A DNA stretch of 64,000 nucleotides. It comes from Streptomyces sp. col6. Its GTDB lineage: Bacteria > Actinomycetota > Actinomycetes > Streptomycetales > Streptomycetaceae. This document shows, piece by piece, positions 8,154-17,230 of this stretch. The stretch covers positions 249,025-313,024 of the forward strand of contig NZ_RDBL01000009.1 in the NCBI RefSeq assembly GCF_008042035.1, read 5' to 3'. The first letter of the stretch is position 1, and each line of letters starts with the position of its first letter. The notes under the pieces are model-generated. The model saw only the letters and a list, made by a program, of their open reading frames with translations. It searched no databases and was not told the DNA's origin. The translations under genes were made by a program, and so were the position numbers.

Positions 8154-9703
8154 CCGCCCGCCCGCTCGCGGCCCGGCGCGGCCGTGACCGCAAGGCCGAG
8201 GTGCTGATGCCCGCGGAGGGCCGTAGCCGGTTCTCCCGCGAGGATGCGCCGGCGGTGGCCGTGATCGGGGGCGGCATCGCCGGTCTGGCCGCCGCGACCG
8301 CGCTGGCCGAGCGCGGTGCGCGTGTCACGCTGTACGAGCAAGGGGAAGCGCTCGGCGGCCGGGTGAGCGGGTGGCGCACCCGCCTGGCCGACGGCTCCAC
8401 GGCGACCATGAGCCGTGGCTTTCACGCCTTCTTCCGTCAGTACTACAACCTGCGCGGTCTCCTGCGGCGCACCGATCCCGCCCTCGCCCGGCTCACGCCC
8501 CTGCCGGACTATCCCCTGCGCCACAGCGGCGGACTCACGGACAGTTTCGCCCGTGTCCCCCGGACACCGCCGCTGAGCGCCCTCGGATTCGCCGCCCTGA
8601 GCCCGACGTTCGGCTGGCGCGATCTCGCCGCGATGAATCCCGGGGCGGCGCTGCCTCTCCTGGATGTGCGCGTACCGCAGGTCTACGAGCGCTTCGACTC
8701 GATCGGTGCGACGGCCTTCCTCGAACGGGTCCGCTTTCCGAAGGCGGCCCACCATCTGGCGTTCGAGGTGTTCTCGCGCAGCTTCTTCGCCGATCCCCGC
8801 ACCTTGTCGGCGGCGGAACTCGTGCTCATGTTCCACATCTACTTCCTCGGGTCGGCCGAGGGGCTGCTCTTCGACGTGCCCGACGCCCCGTTCCCGCAGT
8901 GTCTCTGGGAGCCGCTGGGCGACTACCTCCAGAGCCTGGGGGCGGAGATCCTGACCGGAACGCCGGTGCGCGGGGTGCGGCCCGGGGACGGTGCGGGAGC
9001 CGAGGTACGTACGGACTCCGTCGTACGGCCGTACGACGCGGTCGTCCTCGCCCTCGACGCACGGGGGCTGCGCCGACTCGTGGCCGGGTCGCCTGGGCTG
9101 GGTGCCCCGGCGTGGCGCGATGACATCGCCGCTCTGCGCACGGCGCCGCCGTTCCTCGTCTCACGGCTCTGGCTCGACCGCCCCGTCGACCCCGGCCGCG
9201 CCGCGTTCCTCGGCACCAGCGGTTACGGAGGCCTGGACAACATCAGCGTTCTGGAACGCTACGAGGACGAGGCCGCCCGTTGGGCGGCGCGCAGCGGTGG
9301 TTCGGTGGTGGAGCTGCACGCGTACGCCGTCGACGGCGGTGCGGCACGCGGTGAGGTGGAGGCGCGGCTCGCCGGCCAGTTGCACGAGGTGTACCCGGAG
9401 ACCCGGCGGGCCCGGGTGGTGGACGCCCGGCACGAGTGGCGGTCCGACTGCCCGCTGTTTCCCGTCGGCTCGTATCACCGGCGCCCCACGGTACGCGGAC
9501 CGCACCGCTGGCTGACCCTCGCCGGTGACTCGGTGCGCTGCGACCTCCCCGTGGCGCTGATGGAACGCGCCGCCACCACGGGGTTCCTGGCCGCCAACGC
9601 CCTGCTCGCCGACTGGAACGTGCGGGGCCAGGTGCTGTGGACGGTGCCCCGGGCAGGGCGCTCGTCGTTGCTGCGCGCACTCGGCCGCCTCGCGGCGCGC
9701 TGA
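8150..9703 (+). CDS. crtU: Beta-carotene desaturase/methylase (isorenieratene synthase)
   Basis: A 517-residue FAD protein of the CrtU family, which turns the beta-ionone rings of beta-carotene into aromatic rings with a methyl shift. Seen: FAD motif VIGGGIAGLAAATALAERG near residue 40, the doublet in GEALGGRVSGW, and SRGFHAFFRQYYNLR, which is characteristic of CrtU. The C-terminal FAD segment is WLTLAGDSVRCDLPVALMERA. It ends 20 bases before the convergent Rieske gene. GTG 8150 overlaps the crtT stop. With crtY it makes isorenieratene the predicted product. Confidence 0.9.
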   Translation: MTARPLAARRGRDRKAEVLMPAEGRSRFSREDAPAVAVIGGGIAGLAAATALAERGARVTLYEQGEALGGRVSGWRTRLADGSTATMSRGFHAFFRQYYNLRGLLRRTDPALARLTPLPDYPLRHSGGLTDSFARVPRTPPLSALGFAALSPTFGWRDLAAMNPGAALPLLDVRVPQVYERFDSIGATAFLERVRFPKAAHHLAFEVFSRSFFADPRTLSAAELVLMFHIYFLGSAEGLLFDVPDAPFPQCLWEPLGDYLQSLGAEILTGTPVRGVRPGDGAGAEVRTDSVVRPYDAVVLALDARGLRRLVAGSPGLGAPAWRDDIAALRTAPPFLVSRLWLDRPVDPGRAAFLGTSGYGGLDNISVLERYEDEAARWAARSGGSVVELHAYAVDGGAARGEVEARLAGQLHEVYPETRRARVVDARHEWRSDCPLFPVGSYHRRPTVRGPHRWLTLAGDSVRCDLPVALMERAATTGFLAANALLADWNVRGQVLWTVPRAGRSSLLRALGRLAAR

Positions 9704-9722
9704 CGCCGGCGCCGCGGCCGGG

Positions 9723-10733
9723 TCACCCGGGGAACCGGCCCGTGCTGCGCAGGGACCACCGCCGCTCCGCGTAGGCGAGGTCGTCGCGCCACAGACGGCC
9801 GGCGGTGCGGCGCATCAACGGCCGCAGCACGGGGGCGGCGGCCCGTGCCAGGGCGAAGCCCCTGCGGTCCGACGCGGCGACGACAGCCTCGACCACCGCC
9901 GTCCTCGGTCGTACGGCGTGGGCGGCAGTGAGCGGCGTGGCATGGGTCTCCACCACCGAGGAGGCGCCCTCCCCCTCGGTGATGCGCATAAGGACCGTAC
10001 GCGGACCGGGTGCGGTGAACTCGGCTCGTACCGGCACGACCAGACGGGCCGTCACCCGGAAGGAGACGTCCACGACGAAGGCATCGTCGTCCTCGTCCCC
10101 CGTCGGCGCCCGCTTCACCGTCAGGTCCGCGAACGAGTAGGGGTGGAACCACGATCCGTGCCAGGGGTCGAGCCGGTTGGCCACGACATCCTGCGGTTCG
10201 CAGCGGCCGACCGCGGTGAACACGGCCTCCAGCGCGGTGCCCGGCGCGGGACGGTCCACCACGTCCGGGCGTTCGGTGGGTACTTCGCCCCCGACCCCGT
10301 CCAGCCGCACCCACAGCAGCACTCCGTCGTCGTGCACGGGGTACGGCTTCCAGCCGGCGTACGGGCGGCCGTCGAGCGCGAGTCCGTGCCAGTGGCACAC
10401 CAGCGTGCCGCACACCACCCGGCTGTCGCGCAGCGGGGCGCCCAGATGGGGGCAGACGCCCGGCCCGGCATGCGGTTCGCCCTTGTCCGAGCGCCACAGC
10501 ACCACTTCGACACCGCCGACGGTCCTGCCGTACGGGCCTCCGCCGGCCCGCACGTCCCGGGAGGCTCCCACGACGAACCAGTTGCCGGAGGGGCGCGCCG
10601 AGGCGCGTTCGAGCGCTGCGGAGATCAGGGCGGGGCGGGCCGCCTGCCAGGTGGGCGTCTGCGACGCCCAGCCGGGCCCCCGGCGCCGGCGCAACGGCGG
10701 TGTCCAGCGGGCCCGGTGCTCATGGTCCGTCAC
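9723..10733 (-). CDS. Rieske [2Fe-2S] protein of the carotenoid locus (DUF5914-like)
   Basis: A 336-residue protein with a Rieske cluster-binding pair, VCPHLGAPL (Cys-x-His) and VCHWHGL (Cys-x-x-His), near residues 90-115. The C-terminal part (from about residue 150) is an unassigned domain, perhaps lipid-binding. The GTG start at 10733 overlaps the crtB stop (GTGA, 10730-10733), so it is the last gene of crtI-crtB-Rieske. The actinobacterial CrtU encoded opposite lacks its own Rieske domain, so this protein could pass electrons to a crt enzyme or oxygenate a carotenoid. That role is inference. Confidence 0.8.
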   Translation of the reverse strand: MTDHEHRARWTPPLRRRRGPGWASQTPTWQAARPALISAALERASARPSGNWFVVGASRDVRAGGGPYGRTVGGVEVVLWRSDKGEPHAGPGVCPHLGAPLRDSRVVCGTLVCHWHGLALDGRPYAGWKPYPVHDDGVLLWVRLDGVGGEVPTERPDVVDRPAPGTALEAVFTAVGRCEPQDVVANRLDPWHGSWFHPYSFADLTVKRAPTGDEDDDAFVVDVSFRVTARLVVPVRAEFTAPGPRTVLMRITEGEGASSVVETHATPLTAAHAVRPRTAVVEAVVAASDRRGFALARAAAPVLRPLMRRTAGRLWRDDLAYAERRWSLRSTGRFPG

Positions 10734-11701
10734 TGCCCCCGCCCTCCCGCCGGAACACCGGCCCCGGCGCGGGCGCGGCAGCGCGCTCCCACGGTGCGCA
10801 GGGCTCCGTACGCGGCTGTCGTCGCACGGCGCCCGCGGGACACCACGGCCCGGCGGTGCAGCACGGCGTAGTCCTGGCCGGCGATCGCGTCGAGGATGCC
10901 GCCGTACAGAGTGAACGCGGTGCGGATGCAGGGGCGCACCTGCGGATCGAGTATCGCGATGCCCGGCTCCGCCTCCCGGTACACGCCCCGCGTCAGGGCT
11001 TCGGCCGCGATCAGGGCGGCACGGATCCGGCGGTCGCGCCGTCCCGTTCGCCGGCTCCACTCCAGCAGCGCCCGGTCCACGCCGTGGGCGGCGAGCAGGT
11101 CGGCAGGGAGGTAGACCCGGCCCCGGTCCAGGTCCTCGCCCACGTCCCGGAGGAAGTTGGTGAGCTGGAAGGCCACGCCGAGAGCCGCCGCGTGCGGCGC
11201 CGCCTCCTCCCGGGGCCCGGTCGTGCCGAGCACCGGCAGTATCTGCAGTCCGATGACCGCGGCGGAGCCGTGCATGTAGGCGAGGAGGTCGGAGTAGGCG
11301 GGATAGTCGGTGACGCTCAGGTCGCTGCGCATGGAGACCATGAAGTCGGCGAACAGGCTGTGGTCGATGGCGTAGCGGGCGGCCGTGTCGGCGACGGCAC
11401 GCACCACAGGTTCGTCGCCGCCGCCCGCACGCAGGCCGTGTGCCAGGTCGGCCTCCAGGCGTCGCAGCAGCCGGTCGCGCGCGGGCCCCGTCAGCCGGCG
11501 GTCGAGATCGTCGACGATGTCGTCCGCCCAGCGGGCGAAGCCGTACAGCGCGTGGACCGCGGAGCGGCGCTCCACCGGCAGCAGCCGGGCGGCCAGGAAG
11601 TAGGTTCTGCCGTGCCGGGCGTTGAGCTGCCGGCAGTGTGCGTAGGCGGCGCGCAGTGTGGGGTCGGTGATGCCTGCGGCGTCGAGTTCACGACGGGTCA
11701 T
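10730..11701 (-). CDS. crtB: Phytoene synthase
   Basis: A 323-residue squalene/phytoene synthase that should join two GGPP to phytoene. Both aspartate-rich motifs are present: [12 protein letters not shown] near residue 50 and [17 protein letters not shown] near residue 180. ATG 11701 has GGGAGGTGTCC directly upstream, so the start is well supported. It overlaps the crtI end by 14 bases and the Rieske start by four. The GGPP substrate must come from an enzyme encoded elsewhere, because no crtE is present at this locus. Confidence 0.93.
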   Translation of the reverse strand: MTRRELDAAGITDPTLRAAYAHCRQLNARHGRTYFLAARLLPVERRSAVHALYGFARWADDIVDDLDRRLTGPARDRLLRRLEADLAHGLRAGGGDEPVVRAVADTAARYAIDHSLFADFMVSMRSDLSVTDYPAYSDLLAYMHGSAAVIGLQILPVLGTTGPREEAAPHAAALGVAFQLTNFLRDVGEDLDRGRVYLPADLLAAHGVDRALLEWSRRTGRRDRRIRAALIAAEALTRGVYREAEPGIAILDPQVRPCIRTAFTLYGGILDAIAGQDYAVLHRRAVVSRGRRATTAAYGALRTVGARCRARAGAGVPAGGRGQ

Positions 11702-13247
11702 GGACACCTCCCGCGAGGGCGGCGGGCGCGGCGTGGCGGACCGGCGCGGCGGACGGGGTGCGGCGGCTGCTGCCCACGACGCGCGCCGCGGCGAGCTTTC
11801 CGCTGATGAGCACGGTCGGCACCCCCACACCCGGAGTGGTGCCGCACCCGGCCAGTACGACGTTGTCCAGGCCGCTCACGAGGTTGCGGGGCCTGAACGG
11901 ACCGGTCTGGGCGAACGTGTGGGAGACCGAGAAGGGGCTGCCCGCCGCGTGCCCCTGGGCGGCCCAGTCGAGGGGTGTCACGAGCAACTCCTCCTGGACG
12001 CTGTCCCGGAAGTGCTCCAGGCCACGGCGTTCCAGGGTCGCGGCCAGGTCGTCGCGGTAGCGGGGTCCGAGGGTCCGCCAGGCGGTGGTGGAGGGGCCCA
12101 CTTCGGTGTTCGGGCAGGGAGCCAGTACGTAGTGCAGGTGCTTGCCGGGCGGTGCCAGGGCGGGATCGTGGGCCGTGGGGCGGGTGATGAGCAGCGACGG
12201 GTCGCTCATCAGCCGTCCGGTGCGGGTGAGCTCGTCGAAGGTCCGTTCCCACGCGGTGCCGAACGACAGTGTGTGGTGGGCGAGGCCGGGCCACGTGCGG
12301 TCGGTGCCGGCGTGGAGGACCACCGCCGAAGGCGCGTGGCGCAGCCGGACCGGGCGGCGCGGTGAGCGTCCCATGAGCCGGTAGGCGGAGGGCAGTTCGC
12401 AGGAGAGCACCACCGCGTCGCAGGCGATCCGCTCCCCGGTCGCCAGGTGCACGGCCCGTACCCGGCCGGCCCGCCGTTCCAGGGTGTTCACCTCGGCCGA
12501 CCACCGCAGATCGGCACCGGCGTCGCGCGCGGCATCGGCCATCGCGCGAGGGAGCGCGTGCATGCCGCCCTTGGGGAACCAGACGCCGGCCACGGTGTCC
12601 ATGTAGGCGATCACGGCGTACGCCGCGAGCGCCCGCGCGGGGGCGACTCCGGCGTACAGGGCCTGGAAGGTGAAGACACGGCGCAGCCGGGGGTCGGAGA
12701 GGAAGCGGCCGATGCGGCGGTCGAGGCGCCCGAAGCCGCCGAGCGCCGCCAGCCGGGCCAGATCCGGGTGGAGCAGCTGGAAGGGGGAGTCGAAGTTGGC
12801 GTCGATGAACCGCCGCATCTGCGCCCGGTGGAGCCGCTCCAGCCATGTGCGGAGTCTGCGGTAGCCCGCGGCCTGGGTCGGTCCGGCGAAGCGCCGGACC
12901 TCCTCCTCCATCGCCTCGCCGTCGGTGTGGACGTCGAGTGTGCTCCCGTCGGCGAAGTTCGCCCGGTAGGCGGGGTCCAGGGCGATCAGTTCCACGCGTG
13001 CGTACAGGCTGTCGCCCACGGCGGCGAAGGCCTCGTCCGCCAGGTGGGGCATGGTCAGCACGGTCGGCCCGGTGTCCAGCTGGAAGCCGCCGAGGTCCAG
13101 GCGTCCGGCTCTGCCGCCCGGCCCGGCGTCCCGCTCGACGACCGTGACCCGGCGTCCGGCGCCGAGCAGGTGGAGCGCGCAGGAGAGGCCGGAGAGCCCC
13201 GCGCCGACGACCACGACGTGATCGGTGGGCCCCGGGACCGTTCTCAC
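11688..13247 (-). CDS. crtI: Phytoene desaturase
   Basis: A 519-residue CrtI-type FAD desaturase converting phytoene to lycopene. Seen: [17 protein letters not shown] at the N-terminus, [20 protein letters not shown], and the C-terminal bacterial carotenoid desaturase segment [25 protein letters not shown] 13247 is preferred because GGGAGGGG lies 4-5 bases upstream and because family members start close to this point. ATG 13328 or 13316 would add an Arg/Ala-rich extension. It heads the minus-strand crt operon; the usual upstream partner crtE is absent and a GOLPH3-like gene lies there instead. Confidence 0.92.
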   Translation of the reverse strand: MRTVPGPTDHVVVVGAGLSGLSCALHLLGAGRRVTVVERDAGPGGRAGRLDLGGFQLDTGPTVLTMPHLADEAFAAVGDSLYARVELIALDPAYRANFADGSTLDVHTDGEAMEEEVRRFAGPTQAAGYRRLRTWLERLHRAQMRRFIDANFDSPFQLLHPDLARLAALGGFGRLDRRIGRFLSDPRLRRVFTFQALYAGVAPARALAAYAVIAYMDTVAGVWFPKGGMHALPRAMADAARDAGADLRWSAEVNTLERRAGRVRAVHLATGERIACDAVVLSCELPSAYRLMGRSPRRPVRLRHAPSAVVLHAGTDRTWPGLAHHTLSFGTAWERTFDELTRTGRLMSDPSLLITRPTAHDPALAPPGKHLHYVLAPCPNTEVGPSTTAWRTLGPRYRDDLAATLERRGLEHFRDSVQEELLVTPLDWAAQGHAAGSPFSVSHTFAQTGPFRPRNLVSGLDNVVLAGCGTTPGVGVPTVLISGKLAAARVVGSSRRTPSAAPVRHAAPAALAGGVHDPS

Positions 13248-13516
13248 CGCCCCTCCCGCATGGGGGGCGCCGCGCGCGCGTCGCGCGGCACGGTCGGGCG
13301 CTGCCGGTCTCGCCATGCTTCCGGTCATCTGCCCACCACCACTTCCGCCGCGAACCGAAGCCAGAATCCGCTGATTCCTGCTCGGTGGGCGTGGTGCCGG
13401 GCCCCCGCTCACGCGATCGGCCCAGTCGGCCCACGCTTCTGGCGGTGCGGTACCCGTCTGCGCGGCATGTCCGGGGCTGCCGGGGCCCCGTCAGCCCCGT
13501 TCGCTCCCGCTGCGGC

Positions 13517-14116
13517 TCAGGGGCCGCGCCAGACGTTGGCGAAGGCGGCGTTCTCGATCGTGCGCCGCTGGCGTACGGCTTCCAGCTCCATCACCGCGTC
13601 GTGGACGGCGGCCATCACGGTCGTCACCGCCTCGTCCTCGAAGCCGGGCTCGTCGCCGAGTCGTGCGCCGTCGACGCCGACGGCCGAGGCCAGGGCGGCG
13701 AGGACGGGCTCCTTCTCCGCCCAGCGCTCGGCGGCGCGCCTCCCCGTGGGCGTATCGGCCGGCTGCACGCGCTCCGCTCCGAGGGAAAGCCGGCCGGTTC
13801 GCTTGCGCGTCAGCTCGCCGTCCTCCTCCAGGGCGGCCTGATAGGTGGCCGCGAGGTCCCGGCCGCGTCGCCAGAGCCAGTCCTCCACCGGCTCGTGGGG
13901 TGCCTGCGGAACAAGCCCGCCGGCTGCTTCCCGCAGGAGCCGGTCGTCCGGCGCCGGGGACTCGCCCGGCACGATGCGGTCGCCGTCCACGACGACCGCG
14001 CCCGCTCCGGCGAGATCGATCAGCTCGGCTCCCGCCAGAGCGAGCGAGAGGTCGCCCTGCCCGACGGAGTGGTCCGGGTCCATGGCGATGATGAACAGGT
14101 CTTTCGCCGTGGTCAT
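13517..14116 (-). CDS. GOLPH3/VPS74-like (GPP34) family protein
   Basis: A 199-residue protein with the layout of bacterial GPP34-domain proteins: LFIIAMDPDHSVGQG at the N-terminus, then a helical bundle with LSLALAGAELIDLAGAGAVVVDGDRI. Eukaryotic relatives bind phosphatidylinositol-4-phosphate at the Golgi; the bacterial proteins, common and often paralogous in Streptomyces, have unknown roles. It reads in the same direction as crtI, but about 270 bases separate them, so co-transcription is possible but not shown. ATG 14116 has GAGGAGGG upstream. Confidence 0.75.
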   Translation of the reverse strand: MTTAKDLFIIAMDPDHSVGQGDLSLALAGAELIDLAGAGAVVVDGDRIVPGESPAPDDRLLREAAGGLVPQAPHEPVEDWLWRRGRDLAATYQAALEEDGELTRKRTGRLSLGAERVQPADTPTGRRAAERWAEKEPVLAALASAVGVDGARLGDEPGFEDEAVTTVMAAVHDAVMELEAVRQRRTIENAAFANVWRGP

Positions 14117-14224
14117 GAACGGCCCTCCTCGGGAACATCGACACAGGTCAGTGGCCGCCGGCCGGCCGGGCCCCTGCGGACCCGCCCGTGGAGACAGCCG
14201 TCACGATCAGTATCGCCCCGCGCC

Positions 14225-14304
14225 TCGCCGCCGCGTCACGTTTCGCGGACGACGGGGCCGCTCATCGCCGCCGCGTCACCTTTTGCGAACGACGGGGCCG
14301 CTCG
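14225..14304. repeat. Two-copy 40-bp imperfect tandem repeat
   Basis: Copy 1 runs 14225-14264 and copy 2 runs 14265-14304. The period is exactly 40 bases and I count four mismatches. Each copy starts TCGCCGCCGCGTCAC and contains GACGACGGGGCCGCTC. It lies in the gap between two divergent genes and holds no coding sequence I recognise. It may be a duplicated regulatory site or a simple slippage duplication. Confidence 0.8.
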
Positions 14305-14385
14305 GCTGCCGGGACCCGGACCTGGTGGCGGACGCGTAGCTCCGCGTGGGGAGCGGCACGCGACGCACACGCGTAGACAGGCTTC

Positions 14386-14868
14386 ATGCAGACATTCCTT
14401 CCGTTTCCGGATTTCACGGAGTCGGCCCGCGTCCTGGACCCCAGACGACTGGGCAAGCAGCGGGTGGAGGCCCTGCAGGTGTTCCGCGGACTGACCGTGC
14501 CGGGGTACGGGTGGCGCCGGCATCCGGCGGTCCGTATGTGGGCGGGGTACGAGGAGGCGTTGGTCCGGTACGGGCTGGACATCTGCGCGGTCTGGACGGC
14601 CGAGGGGCGCGCCGACACCTGCGCGGACACCCTGGTACGGGACTTCCGGGCCCACCGGGCCGCCGTAACGGTCCGGTCCCAGGACCGGCTCGGCGCGGAC
14701 GGAGATCTACCGCAGTGGCTGGGTACGACGGACTTCCACCGGAGCCACCAGTCGGCGCTGGTCCGCAAGGACCCGGAGCACTACCGCGACCGCTTCCCTC
14801 ACGTACCGGACGACCTGCCCTACGTATGGCCGGCGTCGGACCGCTCCTCCGATGCGGGGCCGGGATGA
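14386..14868 (+). CDS. MSMEG_6728-type / pyrimidine-dimer glycosylase-like protein
   Basis: A 160-residue protein beginning MQTFLPFPDFTESARVLDPRRLGKQ in continuous frame (key residues Thr3, Asp18 and Arg20). This N-terminus is typical of the MSMEG_6728 group, whose start resembles phage T4 endonuclease V-like proteins. The conserved run RVEALQVFRGL and a terminal HQSALVRKDPEHYR are also seen. A role in DNA repair is inferred from fold similarity only. ATG 14386 is the natural start. The gene stands alone. Confidence 0.7.
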   Translation: MQTFLPFPDFTESARVLDPRRLGKQRVEALQVFRGLTVPGYGWRRHPAVRMWAGYEEALVRYGLDICAVWTAEGRADTCADTLVRDFRAHRAAVTVRSQDRLGADGDLPQWLGTTDFHRSHQSALVRKDPEHYRDRFPHVPDDLPYVWPASDRSSDAGPG

Positions 14869-15298
14869 GCCGGCCCGGGGCGTGCGCTCGCCGGCTTCCC
14901 CAGCGACGCGGGCCCGGTCGAGTCTCCGACGCTCCTGGAGTCGGCCCGTAGGGCGCCGGCGCAGACCATGCGGCCGACCCGACCACGGTGCAGGAGGTCT
15001 ACGTCCGGACCGGCGGCGCGGGAGCGGCCAGGGCCGGGATCCAAAGCCCCGCCCCCGGTCCGGAAGGACCCGTACGCGACCGGAGCGGGAGCCGGTCGCA
15101 CGGCCTCCTTCTCAGGGAGCCCGTCCCAGCCGGTGGGCGAGGTCCCGGCGGGAGAGCGCGCTCGTCTTCGCAGTGACGCGCGGGGGTACGCCCGACGCCG
15201 ACCCGGCGTCACCCGGGCGAAGCCGAGCGGGTGGCGGGTGCGCGGCGCGAACAGCGTTCCCCGGAACCGAGTCGAGCGCCGACTCGCCCCTCGCGCGG
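14869..15298. other. Gap without a recognisable gene
   Basis: About 430 bases lie between the end of the MSMEG_6728-like gene and the end of the convergent hypothetical gene. Open frames exist on both strands because of the high GC content, but none has a good ribosome site or resembles a known family. I found no clear terminator hairpin or repeat. Confidence 0.5.
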
Positions 15299-16090
15299 CT
15301 AGCATTGCTCGCTCGCACGGATGAAGGCCTCGCAGTGCTCGTCGACTCCTGCCCTCCCGCGCCGCGCCCTCAGGGACACGTCCGACGCCAGTCTTCGCGA
15401 AAGCTCCCGCAACTCGCCCGGGGGCGCCGTTCCCTCCCCGTACTCCAGAAACGCCTGCAGTGCTCGCAGTTCTCCCCGGCGGAAGGCTACTTCGACGATC
15501 TCCTGCTGCCCCGCTGTCAGGGCGCTCACCGCCCTCGTCCGGTACGCGTCGGCACGCAGGCCGGCGAACCGTTCCTCGTAGGACGACGGCCCGGCCGCAC
15601 CGTCGTCCGTGGCGAACACCGCGAGCCGTTCCAGCAACGCCTGCGGCTCCCTGTGCGCGGCGCGGTAGAAGGGCCGGTCCTCGCTGCCCGCGAAATCCGG
15701 ATCCAGTTGCACCTCGGAGAAGAACGCGGCCACCCGGCCGGGTTCGGGGGTCAGTCCGCCACCCATCCACCGGGCGGATTCGATGAGGCCCTGGCCGGAG
15801 CCTTCGGGGACACGGAAGAAACACCAGCCCGACACACCGCACCACAGAAGGCCCGCGTCCCGGCCCTCGCCGAACATCGTCCGCCTGAAGGCACCGGTGA
15901 ACTCCACGCTTCCTTCCACGTCCGCACCGAACTCGTCCTGGGTGTCGTCGTCATAGGCTCCGAACGCCGAGATCCCGGCCACGGGCAGACCCTCGTCCAG
16001 CAGCGTGCTCGCGACGGCCACCATGTAGTGCCCTATGCCGGCTTCGAGGTCGTCTCTGACCTGCTGAATGCAGTCCTGCGCGTCTGTCAC
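15299..16090 (-). CDS. Hypothetical protein, 263 residues
   Basis: I do not recognise this protein. It is soluble and acidic. The N-terminal half (1-150) reads like an alpha/beta domain (VAVASTLLDEGLPVAGISAFGAYDDD; LLWCGVSGWCFFRVPEG). The C-terminal half (about 170-263) is helical and rich in Arg and Glu (SALTAGQQEIVEVAFRRGE). No signal peptide or membrane segment is visible. Codon bias is strongly GC-ending over its whole length, supporting a real gene. ATG 16090 is the first good start; it reads away from the small zinc-binding gene at 16319. Confidence 0.6.
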   Translation of the reverse strand: MTDAQDCIQQVRDDLEAGIGHYMVAVASTLLDEGLPVAGISAFGAYDDDTQDEFGADVEGSVEFTGAFRRTMFGEGRDAGLLWCGVSGWCFFRVPEGSGQGLIESARWMGGGLTPEPGRVAAFFSEVQLDPDFAGSEDRPFYRAAHREPQALLERLAVFATDDGAAGPSSYEERFAGLRADAYRTRAVSALTAGQQEIVEVAFRRGELRALQAFLEYGEGTAPPGELRELSRRLASDVSLRARRGRAGVDEHCEAFIRASEQC

Positions 16091-16318
16091 GTTCGTTCTC
16101 CCGAGTCGACTCCGGTTGCGGACCTTGCCTCAGAGCCGTTCCCCGAGAACCTGCCGGTACACGCGGGAAACTCCCGACGAAATGATTTAACTACTTTTCA
16201 TCCAAGGCCCATGGCACCGGAATTATTGCGCCACATACGACCGAACGGACTCTTTCGTGGCCTCCATCGACTTCTCTAGAATCGGTGGGCTGTCCGCTCG
16301 AATGGCCCGGGAGGTCAT

Positions 16319-16528
16319 GTGAAGCCTGGAATCATGTACTGCTATACCTGCGATTCCGAAGAGAGGCACCGCCCTCTCACAGCCGACGAGAAGACCTGGC
16401 TGAAAGGCAAGACCGGACGCGGCAAGGTCGATGAGTTCCATATGTGCGAGGCGGAGGGGTGCCGCAACGTCCGGAGCGGGTACAACAAGCACCCCTTCGA
16501 GCCGGTCATCCGTGTCCCTCTGCCCTGA
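16319..16528 (+). CDS. Small cysteine-rich (zinc-ribbon-like) protein
   Basis: A 69-residue protein with Cys pairs MYCYTCDSEE near residue 8 and MCEAEGCRNVR near residue 42: a CxxC and a CxxxxC that could bind one zinc. GTG 16319 is preceded by GGGAGGT. The bases just upstream (16170-16260) are AT-richer than the surroundings, which is common for Streptomyces promoters. Likely a soluble nucleic-acid- or protein-binding factor, but the family is not known to me. Confidence 0.55.
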   Translation: MKPGIMYCYTCDSEERHRPLTADEKTWLKGKTGRGKVDEFHMCEAEGCRNVRSGYNKHPFEPVIRVPLP

Positions 16529-16662
16529 GGTGCGGGTCCCCGGACCGTGCGGGTGAACCACCTCCTCAGCCACGACGGCGCATCACCACTCGCCCGGCGG
16601 GCGCGGTGGCTCACCTGCGTTCATGTCGCGGTGCCGTGCGGGCGATGGCCCGTGACGACTTG

Positions 16663-17127
16663 TCAGTCCGGCAGGTTGCCGTCGCCACCGAGGTTGGCGA
16701 CCATGCGGCGCAGCACGTTGATCGTGGTTGCGAAGTCGGCCGTGCCGACGCCTTCGTGCACCTGCTGGTGCACGCGCAGATTGCGGTCCCCGGCCCGGAT
16801 GCGCCCGTCCTCCCCCGCCTCGGTCAGCGTCATGAGTCCCCTGTCCTCCGCCAGCCAGCCCCGGTCCACGAGGTCGTCGAAGACCTTGTCGAAGTCGGTA
16901 CCGAGGTCGTCCCACTTCGCCAGCCGTACGGCCAGCGCCGCGCGGGTCCACGTACCCGGTTCCCCGGCCACGTGATTGAGCGTCCACCAATGCGGCTGTG
17001 TGAGGTCCTCCACCGCCAACTGCTCGCGAAGGGCTCCGACCACCAGCCTGCTCGCCATGCCCGCCCATGCCCCGATGGGCTGGGCGGCCAGCTCCTTCTG
17101 CGAGTACTCCCTGAGCGTCGTGCTCAT
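16663..17127 (-). CDS. MarR-type winged-helix regulator
   Basis: A 154-residue MarR-family protein. The helix-turn-helix region is around residues 55-90 (TRAALAVRLAKWDDLGTDFDKVFDDLVDRGWL), followed by a wing (DRGLMTLTEAGEDG) and a dimerisation helix at the C-terminus. It has its own promoter with unusual 19-base spacing at 17164-17190, overlapped by a perfect palindrome, and sits directly downstream of a MerR gene read in the same direction. The MerR protein probably controls it. Its own targets are not evident. Confidence 0.75.
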   Translation of the reverse strand: MSTTLREYSQKELAAQPIGAWAGMASRLVVGALREQLAVEDLTQPHWWTLNHVAGEPGTWTRAALAVRLAKWDDLGTDFDKVFDDLVDRGWLAEDRGLMTLTEAGEDGRIRAGDRNLRVHQQVHEGVGTADFATTINVLRRMVANLGGDGNLPD

Positions 17128-17163
17128 GTGCCCCCCTCGTGATCAACGGAATGCGATCACCGT

Positions 17164-17190
17164 AAAACCTCAAGCCGAATTGAGGTCAAG
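17164..17190 (-). promoter_or_regulatory. MerR-type promoter with palindromic operator
   Basis: On the minus strand a TTGACC box and a TACGGT box are separated by 19 bases. A 7-bp inverted repeat (ACCTCAA at 17167-17173 and TTGAGGT at 17180-17186, 6-base spacer) fills the spacer. Long spacers with a centred dyad are the mark of promoters controlled by MerR-family activators that twist DNA. It drives the MarR-type gene (start 17127). Confidence 0.6.
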
Positions 17191-17230
17191 GGAGTCTCCG
17201 GGGCGGCTCCCGGCGTGGTCGGCGCCCGCC

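Noticed and set aside
14869..15298. Short open frames on both strands
   Set aside because: No ribosome site, no recognisable motifs; treated as non-coding.
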